Under the pieces are notes generated by a model, which saw nothing but the letters and a program-made list of their open reading frames with translations, had not been told where the DNA came from and searched no databases. Below, in pieces: positions 44,634 through 53,856 of a DNA stretch of 64,000 nucleotides. Source of the DNA: DASPHG01 sp963748315. GTDB lineage: Bacteria; Actinomycetota; Thermoleophilia; Solirubrobacterales; Thermoleophilaceae. The translations under genes were made by a program, and so were the position numbers. The stretch lies in NCBI GenBank assembly GCA_963748315.1, contig CAVVIK010000006.1:1178001-1242000 (forward strand). The letters are read 5' to 3'. The first letter of the stretch is position 1. Each line of letters starts with the position of its first letter.

Positions 44634-45727
44634 GCGTTGCCGGCGGCTTCGCGCAGCAGCTCGAACAGGCGCGGGCCGAGCGTCGCCGGCCGAAAGCGCT
44701 CGCGTGCGAAGCGCGCGCCGGCCTCACCGGTCGCGCGCGCTGCCTCCGGGTCACCGAGATAGTGGGCGATCGCATCGGCTAGCCGCGCCGGCTCGGCCGG
44801 CGGCACGAGCGTCCCGGTCGCGCCGTCTTGCACGGCCTCCGGGACGCCTCCGCCGGAGGCTGCGACGACCGGGAGGCCGGCCCAGCTCGCCTCGACTATC
44901 GCGGCGCCCAGGCCCTCTTCCCCGAAGCCCTTCTCGTCGCGGTGCGTGGCCGAGACGAACACGCTCAGCCGGTCGAGCACGTCCTCGATCCGGTCCACGT
45001 GGCCGAGGAATTCGACCCGCTCGGCCATGTTCAAACGCTGCGCCGCCTCGTGCAGCTCGCGTTCGTGGTCAGGGGCGGTCGGGGTTGGCCCGCCGGCGAT
45101 CAGGACGCGGAGGTCCGGCACGTTCTCGCTGAGCCGGGCGGCCGCCTCGATCACGTGCGCATGTCCCTTGTACGGCACGAGCATCCCCACCGATCCGATC
45201 GCGGGCGGTGACGGGCTCCCCGCGGCGCGGTAGTCGTCGGGCAGGCGGACGGGGGGAGGGACCACACCGAGGACGCGACGGTCGGGCACCGCCGCGGCGA
45301 CCGCCTGGCTCGCAGCGATGACACCTGAGCAGGCCCGAGCGAGCGGGCCGGCGAACCGCCCGTCGTAGGCGAAGTCGACCTTCTGCCACACGATCGGCGT
45401 ACGCGCCATCCGTGCCGCGGCGACGCACAGGACGGTGGGCTTGATGCCGACCGTGAGGACGACGTCGGGCGCGACTCGCGCGAGCAGCCGCCGAAGGGAG
45501 CGGTGGAAGCGAACGGCGCGCTGCGGGCTCGGGCGTCCCACCATCGGGTCGACCGACACGGGGACGCCCATGGCTTCGAGCCGCGCCGCGACCGGGCCCG
45601 GCGCCAGCACAAGCGCTTCGAGCTCGAAATCAGGCGGCGCGTGCTCCAGCAGCGTCAGCGCGGCGAGCTCCGCGCCCCCCGGCTGCCCCGTCCCGAGCAC
45701 CACGAGTGTCCTGGTCGGAGGCGTCAC
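44630..45727 (-). CDS. Glycosyltransferase family 4
   Basis: A 365-residue GT-B enzyme (GT4): N-terminal VVLGTGQPGGAELAALTLLE acceptor loop, middle VGMLVPYKGHAHVIEAAARL donor-domain start, VEFLGHVDRIEDVLDRLSVF, and the nucleotide-sugar E-x7-E block FGEEGLGAAIVEASWAGLPV with SGGGVPEAV. It transfers a sugar to a lipid-linked or polysaccharide acceptor. It marks the left end of the exopolysaccharide locus but points away from it, divergent from the Wzz/kinase fusion. Confidence 0.9.
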   Translation of the reverse strand: MTPPTRTLVVLGTGQPGGAELAALTLLEHAPPDFELEALVLAPGPVAARLEAMGVPVSVDPMVGRPSPQRAVRFHRSLRRLLARVAPDVVLTVGIKPTVLCVAAARMARTPIVWQKVDFAYDGRFAGPLARACSGVIAASQAVAAAVPDRRVLGVVPPPVRLPDDYRAAGSPSPPAIGSVGMLVPYKGHAHVIEAAARLSENVPDLRVLIAGGPTPTAPDHERELHEAAQRLNMAERVEFLGHVDRIEDVLDRLSVFVSATHRDEKGFGEEGLGAAIVEASWAGLPVVAASGGGVPEAVQDGATGTLVPPAEPARLADAIAHYLGDPEAARATGEAGARFARERFRPATLGPRLFELLREAAGNA

Positions 45728-45808
45728 GCTGCACGACTATCGCAGCCGGAGCCCGTGCGGGACTTTCATCTTTAAGGGCTGCGACCGTGCCTGTCGATAC
45801 AGTGCCGA

Positions 45809-47345
45809 ATGGCTGGCATGACGCTCCTACAGCTCCGGGATCTCCTCTTCCACCGGCAGCGGCGGACCGTCGTGGCCGTGTTCCTCGCCGCCTTCGTGAC
45901 GGGCTTGATCGTGATCGCGCTCCTGCCCAAGGAGTACGAGGCGACAGCGACCCTCTTCGTCGGCGAGAACCGGCCGATCAGCACCGGGGCGAGCGCCGTC
46001 CAGCTCGACGAGGTCCTCGCCCGCAGCTACGCCGAGCTGCTCGAGAGCACCAGTGTCGCCAGGGAGGTGGGCGCCGCGCTCGACCCGCCCGCGAGCACCT
46101 CCGACCTCGAGGACAGCGTGAGCTTCGAGGTGCTCACCGGCACGCGGCTGATCGACATCAAGACGCTCGACCGGGAGCCGGAGCGCGCGCAGCAGATCTC
46201 GAACACGTATGCCCAGACCTTCGTGGACCGCCAGCACGACGCTGCCGAGGAGGCGGCCGCCGACCAGATGGAGGAGCTGCGCACCCGGATCGAGCAGCTC
46301 GCCGGTGAGCTGCGGCAGATCGACGCCCTCGGCCGCCCGGCCGACGCGGGCAGGCGCGAGGCCGTCTCCAGCGAACTCAACGCAGCGCGCGACGCGCTCG
46401 GCGCCGCCCAGGAGAGCGTCGCCCTGCAGGGCAGCAACGTCTCTGTGGCGAGCGAGGCCGAGGTCCCCGGCACCGCAGCTCGCCCGCGGACCAAGCTGTA
46501 TGCGGTCCTTGCCGCGCTGCTGGCTGCGGTTCTCGCCGTGCTTGCAGGGTTCATGCGCAACACGTTCGACAAGCGACTGCGCGGCGAGGACGAGCTCATG
46601 GAGATTCTTGACGCGCCGGTGCTCGCGCGGATCCCGCTCCAGCGCAATACCGCGCAGCGGGATACCGTCGCGCAAGAGGCGTTCCAGTTCCTGCGCACGA
46701 ACCTGCGTCTCGGCACCGGCGGGTCACGGCGGCGTGATCGCGGTGACGAGCTCGTCGCCGGGCGAGGGCAAGACGTCGGTCGTGGCGGGCATTGGGCGGG
46801 CGCTTGGTGCCGCAGGGGAGCGGGTTGTCGCCGTCGACTGCGACCTCCGGCGTCCGCGCCTGGCGGCGGTCATGGGGGTGGACGGCCGCATGGGCGTCAC
46901 CAACGTGCTCGTCGGGGCGCATGAGGCGGTCGAGCTGCTGCGGCCCACGGAGATCCCCGACCTGCGCGTCCTGCCTGCCGGACCGAGTGCGCCGAACCCG
47001 TCGGCGCTGATTTCGACTCCCACTTTCCCCCGCATGCTCAAGCGATTGCATCGCGACGGCGAGTACGTGCTCGTCGACACCGCGCCGGTCGCATCGGTCG
47101 CGGACGCGTCGGCCGTCACGAGCGTGGCCGACGCTGTGATTGTCGTGGTCGATCTCGCAACCGCCCGTCGCGACATGCTGATCGAGGCGCGTGAGCAGAT
47201 CCGCCGGGCGGGCACGCCGATCATGGGCATCGTGATCAACCGCGATCGCGTCGCCGAGGCGCAGTATCTGGACTACGGGTACGCGCAGGAGGCCGCCGAG
47301 AACGGCGGCGAGCGGCGGCAGGCAGAGCAGCGCGAGTCGGTCTAA
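45809..47345 (+). CDS. Wzz / tyrosine-kinase fusion for polysaccharide export (frameshifted)
   Basis: About 512 residues. The N-terminal Wzz domain has two membrane segments (VVAVFLAAFVTGLIVIAL and LYAVLAALLAAVLAVLAGF, about residues 22-40 and 230-250) with a coiled-coil loop (AAADQMEELRTRIEQLAGEL). The C-terminal BY-kinase/CpsD-like ATPase shows EAFQFLRTNLR, Walker A SSPGEGKTSVVAG, VVAVDCDLRRPRL (Walker A') and VLVDTAPVASVADASA. It senses or controls chain length. The tail has only YLDYGYAQ, not a Tyr cluster. The frame breaks near 46725, between LRLGTGG and HGGVIAVTSS. It joins the next gene through TAATG overlap. Confidence 0.87.
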
Positions 47346-48733
47346 TGGCGCTCACGCGCGGCGGCTGGGTCCAGCCGCTCGCCTTCGGCACGGCCGCGGC
47401 GGCGCTCACCGCCGTCGGGATGCTGATCGCCTACAGCGAGGGACCAGTCATCCTGATCGTGGCCGTCGCGGCTCTCGCCGTCGCCGCGCTCGCGCTCGCC
47501 AACCCGCTCGCCGCGGTGCTGGTCGCAATCACGCTGATACCGCTCGAGATCGTCTCGCTGGCGGTCGGCGGCGACGCAGGGATCTCGCCGGCCGAGGGAG
47601 TCTTCGCGCTCGCCGGCTTCGGATGGGTGGCGAAGCGCATCATCGCCGGCCTCCCGCCGTATGTGGACTCGCCGCTGACGAAGCCGCTTGCGCTCCTCCT
47701 GGTCATCGCCGTCGCGGGCCTCGGTGCATCGGAGAACTCGGGCGAGACGCTTCGGATCATCCTGATGTGGACCGCCGCCTTCTTCTTGGTGCAGCTCGTC
47801 ATCGACGAGGCAAAGCCCTCGACGGTGGGGTGGATCCTGCTGCTCCTCGCCGTGACCGGTGGCGTCGTCGCCGTGATCACGTCTGTCACCTCCGGCGCCC
47901 AGGAGCAGGAGATCGTGGGAGCAGGCGCGGAGGCCACGGGCCGGGCGGCGGGGTCATTCAGCAATCCCAACCTGCTCGCCGTCTTCCTCGCGAGTGCCCT
48001 GGCAGCTGCGGGCGCGGTCATGGTCGGGGGCCGGCCGCAGTTTCGACCGATCGCCGCGGCCGCCTTCATCGCGGCCCTCGTGGGTCTCGCGCTCACGCTC
48101 TCTCGCGGAGGGCTACTGGCAGCGGGCGCCGCGGTCGCCGTGATGCTGCTGTGGCGTCCGTTCCGCCGGATGGCACTCGTCGCGCTTGCCGTCGGAGCCG
48201 TCGCGCTGCTGGTCGCGGGCGGCGACGTGCTCGGAAGCTCGCAGAGCGTCGACCTGGTGACCAAGCGAATCGAGTCGGTGCAGTACGCGACCCAGGCCGA
48301 CCCGCGCTCTGCTCTCTGGCGGGGAACCCCGGAGATCATCGGTGACCATCCGCTCGTCGGCGTGGGCGCCGGGCAGTTCTCGCCGACGGCGGCCGCCTAC
48401 GGCCTGCGCGACCCGTTCAGCGAGTACCAGCCCTTCGAGCACGCGCACAGCATCCCCCTGACTGTCGCCGCGGAGCTCGGGCTGCTCGGCCTCGCGGCGT
48501 TCCTGTGGTTCGTCGTCGCACTGGGAGTCGTCCTCGTCCGCGCGTGCAGGCGAACGCAGGGCTGGGCGCGCGCGTACGCGTTCGGCCTGGCCGCGGCGCT
48601 CGTCGCGGTCGCCGTGCAGGGCCTCGTCGACTACACGGTTCGCTCGAACGTCGTCGCGATGCTCGTGCTCACGCTTGCGGCTGCTGCGGTCGTTCTGTCG
48701 CGGGTTTCGCCGGAGCGACCTGCCGGCCTTTGA
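47345..48733 (+). CDS. O-antigen ligase/polymerase (Wzy-like) membrane protein
   Basis: A 462-residue polytopic membrane protein with about 10-12 hydrophobic segments, for example VILIVAVAALAVAALALANP and LVALAVGAVALLVAGGDVLG. The large outer loop has the Wzy_C/WaaL hallmark IGDHPLVGVGAGQFSPTAAA and then EHAHSIPLTVAAELGLLGL. It would polymerise or ligate lipid-linked sugar repeats outside the membrane. Its ATG overlaps the kinase-fusion stop by one base. It overlaps the convergent glycosyltransferase by 65 bases. Confidence 0.85.
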   Translation: MALTRGGWVQPLAFGTAAAALTAVGMLIAYSEGPVILIVAVAALAVAALALANPLAAVLVAITLIPLEIVSLAVGGDAGISPAEGVFALAGFGWVAKRIIAGLPPYVDSPLTKPLALLLVIAVAGLGASENSGETLRIILMWTAAFFLVQLVIDEAKPSTVGWILLLLAVTGGVVAVITSVTSGAQEQEIVGAGAEATGRAAGSFSNPNLLAVFLASALAAAGAVMVGGRPQFRPIAAAAFIAALVGLALTLSRGGLLAAGAAVAVMLLWRPFRRMALVALAVGAVALLVAGGDVLGSSQSVDLVTKRIESVQYATQADPRSALWRGTPEIIGDHPLVGVGAGQFSPTAAAYGLRDPFSEYQPFEHAHSIPLTVAAELGLLGLAAFLWFVVALGVVLVRACRRTQGWARAYAFGLAAALVAVAVQGLVDYTVRSNVVAMLVLTLAAAAVVLSRVSPERPAGL

Positions 48734-49712
48734 GCCGGTCCAGGACGCCCATCGTCGCTCCCGCGAGCTGCGACAGGTCCTTCATCGCGATCACGAGCGG
48801 TAGCCGCCACCATTCGACGGCGGGCATGCCTGCCCGGTACGCGCGCCGCACCGGGAGACTCAGGTAGGCCGCCCACCAGGCCAGGACGGCGAGGCGCCCG
48901 ACCGTGCCGCCGAATACGAGCAGCACAGGAGCCGCTCCCCACGCGAGGGCGCGGACCAGATGGCGCGCGAACGCGCCGGTACCGACCGACCCGCGCGCGT
49001 AGCCGCGGTACATGCGGGCGTTCGCGCTCCAGGTCGGGCGGGGGCGCCAGTGGACGGCTGCCTCGGGCACGAGCGCGACCTCGAGGCCGGCGTGCAGCAC
49101 CGCCTGGCTGAAGGCAGGGTCCTCGCCGGCGTACACGTGCTCGGGGAAGCCACCGGCGGCGCGCCACGCGGCCTTGGTGAACGCGATCGAGCGCGTCGCG
49201 GCGCGGCTGGCCTCGTAGCGCTTGCCGAACAGGCGCTGCCAGCCCCGGACGAAGAGGCTCTCGTCGCCGATCTCGTCCGGCTGGGGATAGAGCGCGACTG
49301 CGAGCGCGCGCTCGAACGGCGTCTCGCCCACGACGACGTAGATCCCGGCCAGGAGGTCGGCGTGGTCGCGAGCGGCGTCGAAAGCCTCCAGCCATCCCTC
49401 GACCGGACGGCAGCCTGCGTCGGTGCAGGCGATCCACTCCTGCTGGGCGGCGTCGATGCCGATGTTGCGACCGGCCGAGATGTTGGCGCCTGGGGCGTCG
49501 ATCAGCCGCACGGGGAACATCTCGGGATGCCACGCCTCGGCGAGCTCGCGGGTGCCGTCCGTTGAGCCCCCGTCGACGATGATCACCTCCGTGGGAGGGC
49601 GAGTCTGGGAGGCGAGGGCGTGGAGGAGCAGGCCGAGCTCCTCCTTGTCGTCGCGAACCGTGACGACCACCGACAACGCGGCCGGCGTCGGCTTCGCTTC
49701 GGCGGGCGCCAC
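48669..49712 (-). CDS. Glycosyltransferase family 2 with membrane tail
   Basis: A 347-residue GT-A glycosyltransferase: LSVVVTVRDDKEELGLLLHA, EVIIVDGGSTDGTRELAEAW, NISAGRNIGIDAAQQEWIAC, TDAGCRP (D-x-G for metal) and GGFPEHVYAGEDPAFSQAV for acceptor contact. A C-terminal hydrophobic stretch (WGAAPVLLVFGGTVGRLAVL) anchors it in the membrane. It should add a sugar from a nucleotide donor to a lipid-linked intermediate. Its 3' end overlaps the Wzy-like gene by 65 bases on the opposite strand. Confidence 0.88.
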   Translation of the reverse strand: MAPAEAKPTPAALSVVVTVRDDKEELGLLLHALASQTRPPTEVIIVDGGSTDGTRELAEAWHPEMFPVRLIDAPGANISAGRNIGIDAAQQEWIACTDAGCRPVEGWLEAFDAARDHADLLAGIYVVVGETPFERALAVALYPQPDEIGDESLFVRGWQRLFGKRYEASRAATRSIAFTKAAWRAAGGFPEHVYAGEDPAFSQAVLHAGLEVALVPEAAVHWRPRPTWSANARMYRGYARGSVGTGAFARHLVRALAWGAAPVLLVFGGTVGRLAVLAWWAAYLSLPVRRAYRAGMPAVEWWRLPLVIAMKDLSQLAGATMGVLDRLKGRQVAPAKPATERPQQPQA

Positions 49713-49809
49713 CGAGCCGACTATAGAACCCCTCTCAGACCCTCAATCGAGCGTCCAATCGGGCGTGCGTCTTCTCGCGCGGGCGCTGGGGAGGGTCGAT
49801 AGGGCGTGG

Positions 49810-51243
49810 GTGACCCGGATCGGAATAGCCGCCGCGATCGCCCTCGCCCTCACCGTGCTGAGCGTGGTGACGCCGTCTGTGTCCGCGCGCCAGATGGCGG
49901 GCCTGAACGCCCACCTGATGTGGTCGGACGTCTCCGCTACGGAGCAGGATCGCCAGCTCGACCGGATAGCCGACGCGGGGGCAGAGATCGCTCGCGTCGA
50001 CGTGGGCTGGTCGTCGCTCGAGCAGACCGCCAAGGGCACGTACGAGCGCTGGTACCTCGACCAGCTCGACACGCTCGTGGACAAGGCCGACAAGCACGGC
50101 GTCCAGCTGCTTCTCACCTTCACCGACAGCCCGTGCTGGGCATCGTCCGCGCCCGCGTCGGTCAAACAGGGTTGCGACGGGGCCTGGTGGGACAGGGGCG
50201 TTCAGCGCTATCCGCCGGCCGACGCGCGCGACTATGCGGACGCGCTCGCGTTCCTCGTTCGCCGGTACGGCGACCGCGTCGCCGGCTGGGAGATCTGGAA
50301 CGAGCCGAACCTCGAGTTCTTCTTCAACAGCGACGACGCGCCGGCCGACTACGCGCGCATCGTTCGTGCCGCCTACCCGGCCGCGAAGGCCGCGGACCCG
50401 TCCGCAACCGTGATCGCCGGCTCGCTCTCCGAGGCGCCGGTCGCGTTCGTCGAGGAGCTCTTCCGCCACGGCATCGGCGGGCACTTCGACGCGTTCTCGA
50501 TCCACCCGTACTCCGGTGACGCCTCGCCGCTCGACCCGCTCGACGGCGGGTCAGTCAAGAGCAGCTTCGCGCGCGGGGTCCCGGCGGTGCGCGACGTGCT
50601 GCTGTCGCACGGCGAGGACAAGCCGATCTGGCTCACCGAGTTCGGCTGGTCCACCTCGAACATCCGCGGGTCGGCGTCGTGGATGAACGGCGTGGACGAG
50701 AAGACGCAGGCGCTGTACACCGAGCAGGCGCTCGCGAAGGTCGGCGATTGGCCCTACGTGGCGGTGGCGATCGTCTTCGAGCTCGAGGACGAGGGCGACG
50801 ACGCCGGCGACCGCAACGCGAACTTCGGCCTCTTGCGCCACGACGGCACCGCGAAGCCGGCCTTCGCCGCGTTCCGCCGCGGCGCCCTCGCGCTGAACGC
50901 GGTCACCGCCGTGGACCCGCCGCAGCCGGTGCGCTCGCTTACGTCGGTCGAATCCGACCCGCAGGCACCCGAATCCGAGGAGACGCAGCAGCGCATACGG
51001 CGCGTGCGAGTGTGGATCGAGCGGCATGCGCGGCGCGCCTACGCCCGTGGCGTGGCCGAGCCGAACAGCATTGCGCGCGTGCGTGCCTATCGCTATCTGC
51101 GGGGCAGGCGGCGCTTCTCCCGCCGCGCGTCGTACGTGGCGAGGGTCAAGGTCGGCGCGTCGGGTCGCTTCGAGCGGCGGCTGGGCCGGCGACTTGCGCG
51201 CGGCCGTCTGCGCGTCAGGGCCTCGTACGCCCAGGCCGCATAG
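49810..51243 (+). CDS. Clan GH-A (GH39/GH5-like) glycoside hydrolase, copy 1
   Basis: A 477-residue secreted or membrane-anchored glycosidase. A signal/anchor (IGIAAAIALALTVLSVVTPS) precedes a TIM barrel with GWEIWNEPNLEFFFN (acid/base Glu165), FDAFSIHPYSGDASPLDP and PIWLTEFGWSTSN (nucleophile Glu277). A C-terminal, very Arg-rich beta segment of about 100 residues follows (RAYRYLRGRRRFSRRASYVA). The start GTG 49810 is supported by alignment with copy 2. Target glycan unknown, probably the local exopolysaccharide or its precursor. Copy 2 lies 69 bases downstream. Confidence 0.87.
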   Translation: MTRIGIAAAIALALTVLSVVTPSVSARQMAGLNAHLMWSDVSATEQDRQLDRIADAGAEIARVDVGWSSLEQTAKGTYERWYLDQLDTLVDKADKHGVQLLLTFTDSPCWASSAPASVKQGCDGAWWDRGVQRYPPADARDYADALAFLVRRYGDRVAGWEIWNEPNLEFFFNSDDAPADYARIVRAAYPAAKAADPSATVIAGSLSEAPVAFVEELFRHGIGGHFDAFSIHPYSGDASPLDPLDGGSVKSSFARGVPAVRDVLLSHGEDKPIWLTEFGWSTSNIRGSASWMNGVDEKTQALYTEQALAKVGDWPYVAVAIVFELEDEGDDAGDRNANFGLLRHDGTAKPAFAAFRRGALALNAVTAVDPPQPVRSLTSVESDPQAPESEETQQRIRRVRVWIERHARRAYARGVAEPNSIARVRAYRYLRGRRRFSRRASYVARVKVGASGRFERRLGRRLARGRLRVRASYAQAA

Positions 51244-51312
51244 GCCGAACGAGCGTCCAGTCGATAGTGCGCAAGTTTTGGGCAGTTGTGGTGCCTGGTC
51301 GATAAGGCCGGG

Positions 51313-52695
51313 ATGGTTCGAATCGCCATAGGACTCGCCGTGGGCGCAGCGATCGCTCTGCTGAGCGTGCTGACACCACTCGCATCCGCCGGGCAGGTCC
51401 CCGGCTTGAGCGCGGACCTGATGCGGCCGGGCATCGATCCTGCCGAGCAGGACCGCCAGCTCGACCTGATCGCGGGCGTCGGGGCCCAGATGACGCGCGT
51501 GGACGTCGGCTGGTCGGCGCTCGAGCAGAACGGGAAGGGCCAGTACGAGGAGTGGTACCTCGACCAGCTCGACGCGCTCGTGAGCAGCGCGGAGGAGCGC
51601 GGGGTCCGCCTGCTCATCACCTTCACCGACAGCCCGTGTTGGGCGTCGTCGGCCCCGGCATCGAGCAAGCTGGGGTGTGAGGGAGCGTGGTGGGATCGGT
51701 ACGTGCAGCGCTATCCGCCGGCCGATCCGCAGGACTACGCCGATGCGCTCACATTCCTGGCCGGCCGATACGGCGATCGTGTGGCCGGCTGGGAGATCTG
51801 GAACGAGCCCAACTTGGACTTCTTCTTCCAGAGCAGCGACAACGCCGCCGACTATGCGGAGCTGGTTCGCACCGCCTACGCGCCGGCGAAGGCTGCGGAC
51901 CCCCACACGTGGATCGTCGCGGGCTCGACCTCCGAGTCCCCGCTCAACTTCGTGAACGAGCTCTTCGAGCACGGCATCAAGGGGTACTTCGACGCCTTCT
52001 CGATCCACCCTTACAGCGGTGACGCTTCGCCACTCGATCCGCTGGAGCCCAAGTACATCAAGAACAGCTTCATGAGCGGCGTGCCGGCGGTGCACGACGT
52101 GCTGCGGTCGCACGGCTCTGACAGGCCGATCTGGCTCAGCGAGTTCGGCTGGACCACCTCCACGATCCGCAACGTCGTCCCGTGGATGAACGGCGTGGAC
52201 GAGGAGACGCAGGCGCAATACGTCGAGGAGGCGCTTGTGAAGGTCAGGGACTGGCCGTACGTGCCCGTCGCGATCATCTACGAGCTCCAGGACTACAGCG
52301 CCAACCGGGACGATCGCAATTCGAACTACGGCCTCCTGCGCTATGACGGCACTTTCAAGCCGGCGTTCGAGGCGTTCCGACGTGGCGCGGCCGCGCTCAG
52401 CGCGGAGGGCCCCGTCCGCCCGCCACAATCGCTCGATCCCGACCAGCCGCGCCGACTGCGCGTCTGGCTCGACCGAAGCGAGCGGCGCGTGTTTGCCCGC
52501 GGGGTGGGGGAGCCGCGGCGCGTGGCGCGCTTGCGCGCCTACCGCTACCTCCGCGGCAAGCAGCGCTTCTCGCGCCGCGCGACGTACCGGGCGAGGGTGA
52601 AGGTCCGCGCATCCGGTCGGCTCAAGCGGCGCCTGGGCTCGCGCTTCGAGCGCGGTCGCTGGCGTCTCAAGGCGAAGTACGCCCGGGCCGTCTAG
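51313..52695 (+). CDS. Clan GH-A (GH39/GH5-like) glycoside hydrolase, copy 2
   Basis: A 460-residue paralogue of the preceding gene, alike over its whole length: signal IGLAVGAAIALLSVLTPLAS, LTFTDSPCWASSAPASSKLG, GWEIWNEPNLDFFFQSSDNA (Glu165) and PIWLSEFGWTTSTIRNVV (nucleophile Glu277). The catalytic Glu positions are identical in number to copy 1. The Arg-rich C-terminal region is retained (ARLRAYRYLRGKQRFSRRAT). Main differences are a shorter linker before the tail and divergent surface loops, so the two may act on different linkages. Start ATG 51313. Confidence 0.87.
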   Translation: MVRIAIGLAVGAAIALLSVLTPLASAGQVPGLSADLMRPGIDPAEQDRQLDLIAGVGAQMTRVDVGWSALEQNGKGQYEEWYLDQLDALVSSAEERGVRLLITFTDSPCWASSAPASSKLGCEGAWWDRYVQRYPPADPQDYADALTFLAGRYGDRVAGWEIWNEPNLDFFFQSSDNAADYAELVRTAYAPAKAADPHTWIVAGSTSESPLNFVNELFEHGIKGYFDAFSIHPYSGDASPLDPLEPKYIKNSFMSGVPAVHDVLRSHGSDRPIWLSEFGWTTSTIRNVVPWMNGVDEETQAQYVEEALVKVRDWPYVPVAIIYELQDYSANRDDRNSNYGLLRYDGTFKPAFEAFRRGAAALSAEGPVRPPQSLDPDQPRRLRVWLDRSERRVFARGVGEPRRVARLRAYRYLRGKQRFSRRATYRARVKVRASGRLKRRLGSRFERGRWRLKAKYARAV

Positions 52696-52728
52696 CAGAA
52701 TCGGCTCGCTCCCCCCGAGCGGTTCGCC

Positions 52729-53856
52729 TTGTCCCATCCCTCCACGTTCAGCTCCGCGCGCGTAGCCATCGTTCACGAATGGCTGACCGTCCCGGGCGGC
52801 TCCGAGAAGGTCGTGCTCGCCCTGCTCGACCTCTTTCCGCAGGCCGAGATATTCACCTCGATCTACGACCCGCGCCCGTGGCCCGCGGAGATCACCGACC
52901 GACCGGTGCACACGTCGTTCCTCAATCGCATCCCCCGCGCGCACCGCATCTACCCAAAGCTGCTGCCGCTGATGAACAGGGCGTTCGAGTCGTTCGACCT
53001 GGGCGGGTTCGACCTGATCCTGTCGAGCAACCATTCGTGCGCGAAGAACGTCTTCGCACCCCCGGGCGCGCTCCACGTCTGCTACTGCCACACGCCGATG
53101 CGGCACGCCTGGGAGCCGCGGTTCCTCGAGGGTGAGACCGGCCCGATCCCGCCGGCCCTGCTCAAGCCGATGCTCGCGCGGCTGCGGCGTCAGGACCTGG
53201 CGGCGTCCACGCGGCCGGACCACTTCGTCGCAAACTCACAGCACGTCGCGAACCGGATCTCGAAGTACTACGGGCGCGAGGCGCGGGTCATCCACCCGCC
53301 GGTCGACGTCGAGCCGCTGCTCGCCGCGCCGCGCAACGGCGATAGCGGCTATTACCTCTACCTCGGGCGAGTGATCCCGTACAAGCGGCCCGACCTCGCC
53401 GTCGCGGCGTGCAAGCGGCTCGGCCGCAGGCTGATCGTGGCCGGCGGCGGTCGCGCGACCGAGCGGCTGCGCAAGCTCGCCGGCCCCGACACCGAGTTCA
53501 GGGGCGAGGTCAGCGACGACGAGGTGCGCGAGCTGCTCGCGGGCGCCCGCGCGCTTCTCTTCCCGGGCGAGGAGGACTTCGGCATCGTCCCAGTCGAGGC
53601 GCAGGCGGCCGGCACGCCTGTCGTCGCCTACGGCGTCGGCGGCGCGCGCGAGAGCGTTATCGACGGCGAGACGGGGGTGCTGTTCGAGGAGCAGTCGGAG
53701 GCCGCGCTCGCGGATGCGATCGAGCGGCTCGAAGCCAGTTCGCTCTCCGAGGCGCGGATCCGCGACAACGCGCGGCGCTTCTCGCCGGAGCGGTTCGAGG
53801 AGGAGTTCGCGGCCTTCCTGGAAAAGGTCGGCGGTGATGAGCGAAGCCGCGGCTGA
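52729..53856 (+). CDS. Glycosyltransferase family 4 (WbaZ-like mannosyltransferase type)
   Basis: A 375-residue GT-B enzyme: VAIVHEWLTVPGGSEKVVLA, AEIFTSIYDPRPWPAEITDR, LHVCYCHTPMRHAWEPRFLE, then the donor domain YYLYLGRVIPYKRPDLAVAA, TEFRGEVSDDEVRELLAGAR, and E-x7-E FPGEEDFGIVPVEAQAAGTP. The PGGSEKV and CHTPMRHAWEP blocks are like O-antigen mannosyltransferases of the WbaZ group. The start is TTG 52729. It overlaps the flippase gene by 20 bases, so the two are coupled. Confidence 0.9.
   Translation: MSHPSTFSSARVAIVHEWLTVPGGSEKVVLALLDLFPQAEIFTSIYDPRPWPAEITDRPVHTSFLNRIPRAHRIYPKLLPLMNRAFESFDLGGFDLILSSNHSCAKNVFAPPGALHVCYCHTPMRHAWEPRFLEGETGPIPPALLKPMLARLRRQDLAASTRPDHFVANSQHVANRISKYYGREARVIHPPVDVEPLLAAPRNGDSGYYLYLGRVIPYKRPDLAVAACKRLGRRLIVAGGGRATERLRKLAGPDTEFRGEVSDDEVRELLAGARALLFPGEEDFGIVPVEAQAAGTPVVAYGVGGARESVIDGETGVLFEEQSEAALADAIERLEASSLSEARIRDNARRFSPERFEEEFAAFLEKVGGDERSRG

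Noticed and set aside
50551..53223. 890-codon minus-strand open frame
   Set aside because: It is antisense to both glycoside hydrolases, composed of Arg/Val/Asp-rich low-complexity sequence typical of shadow frames.
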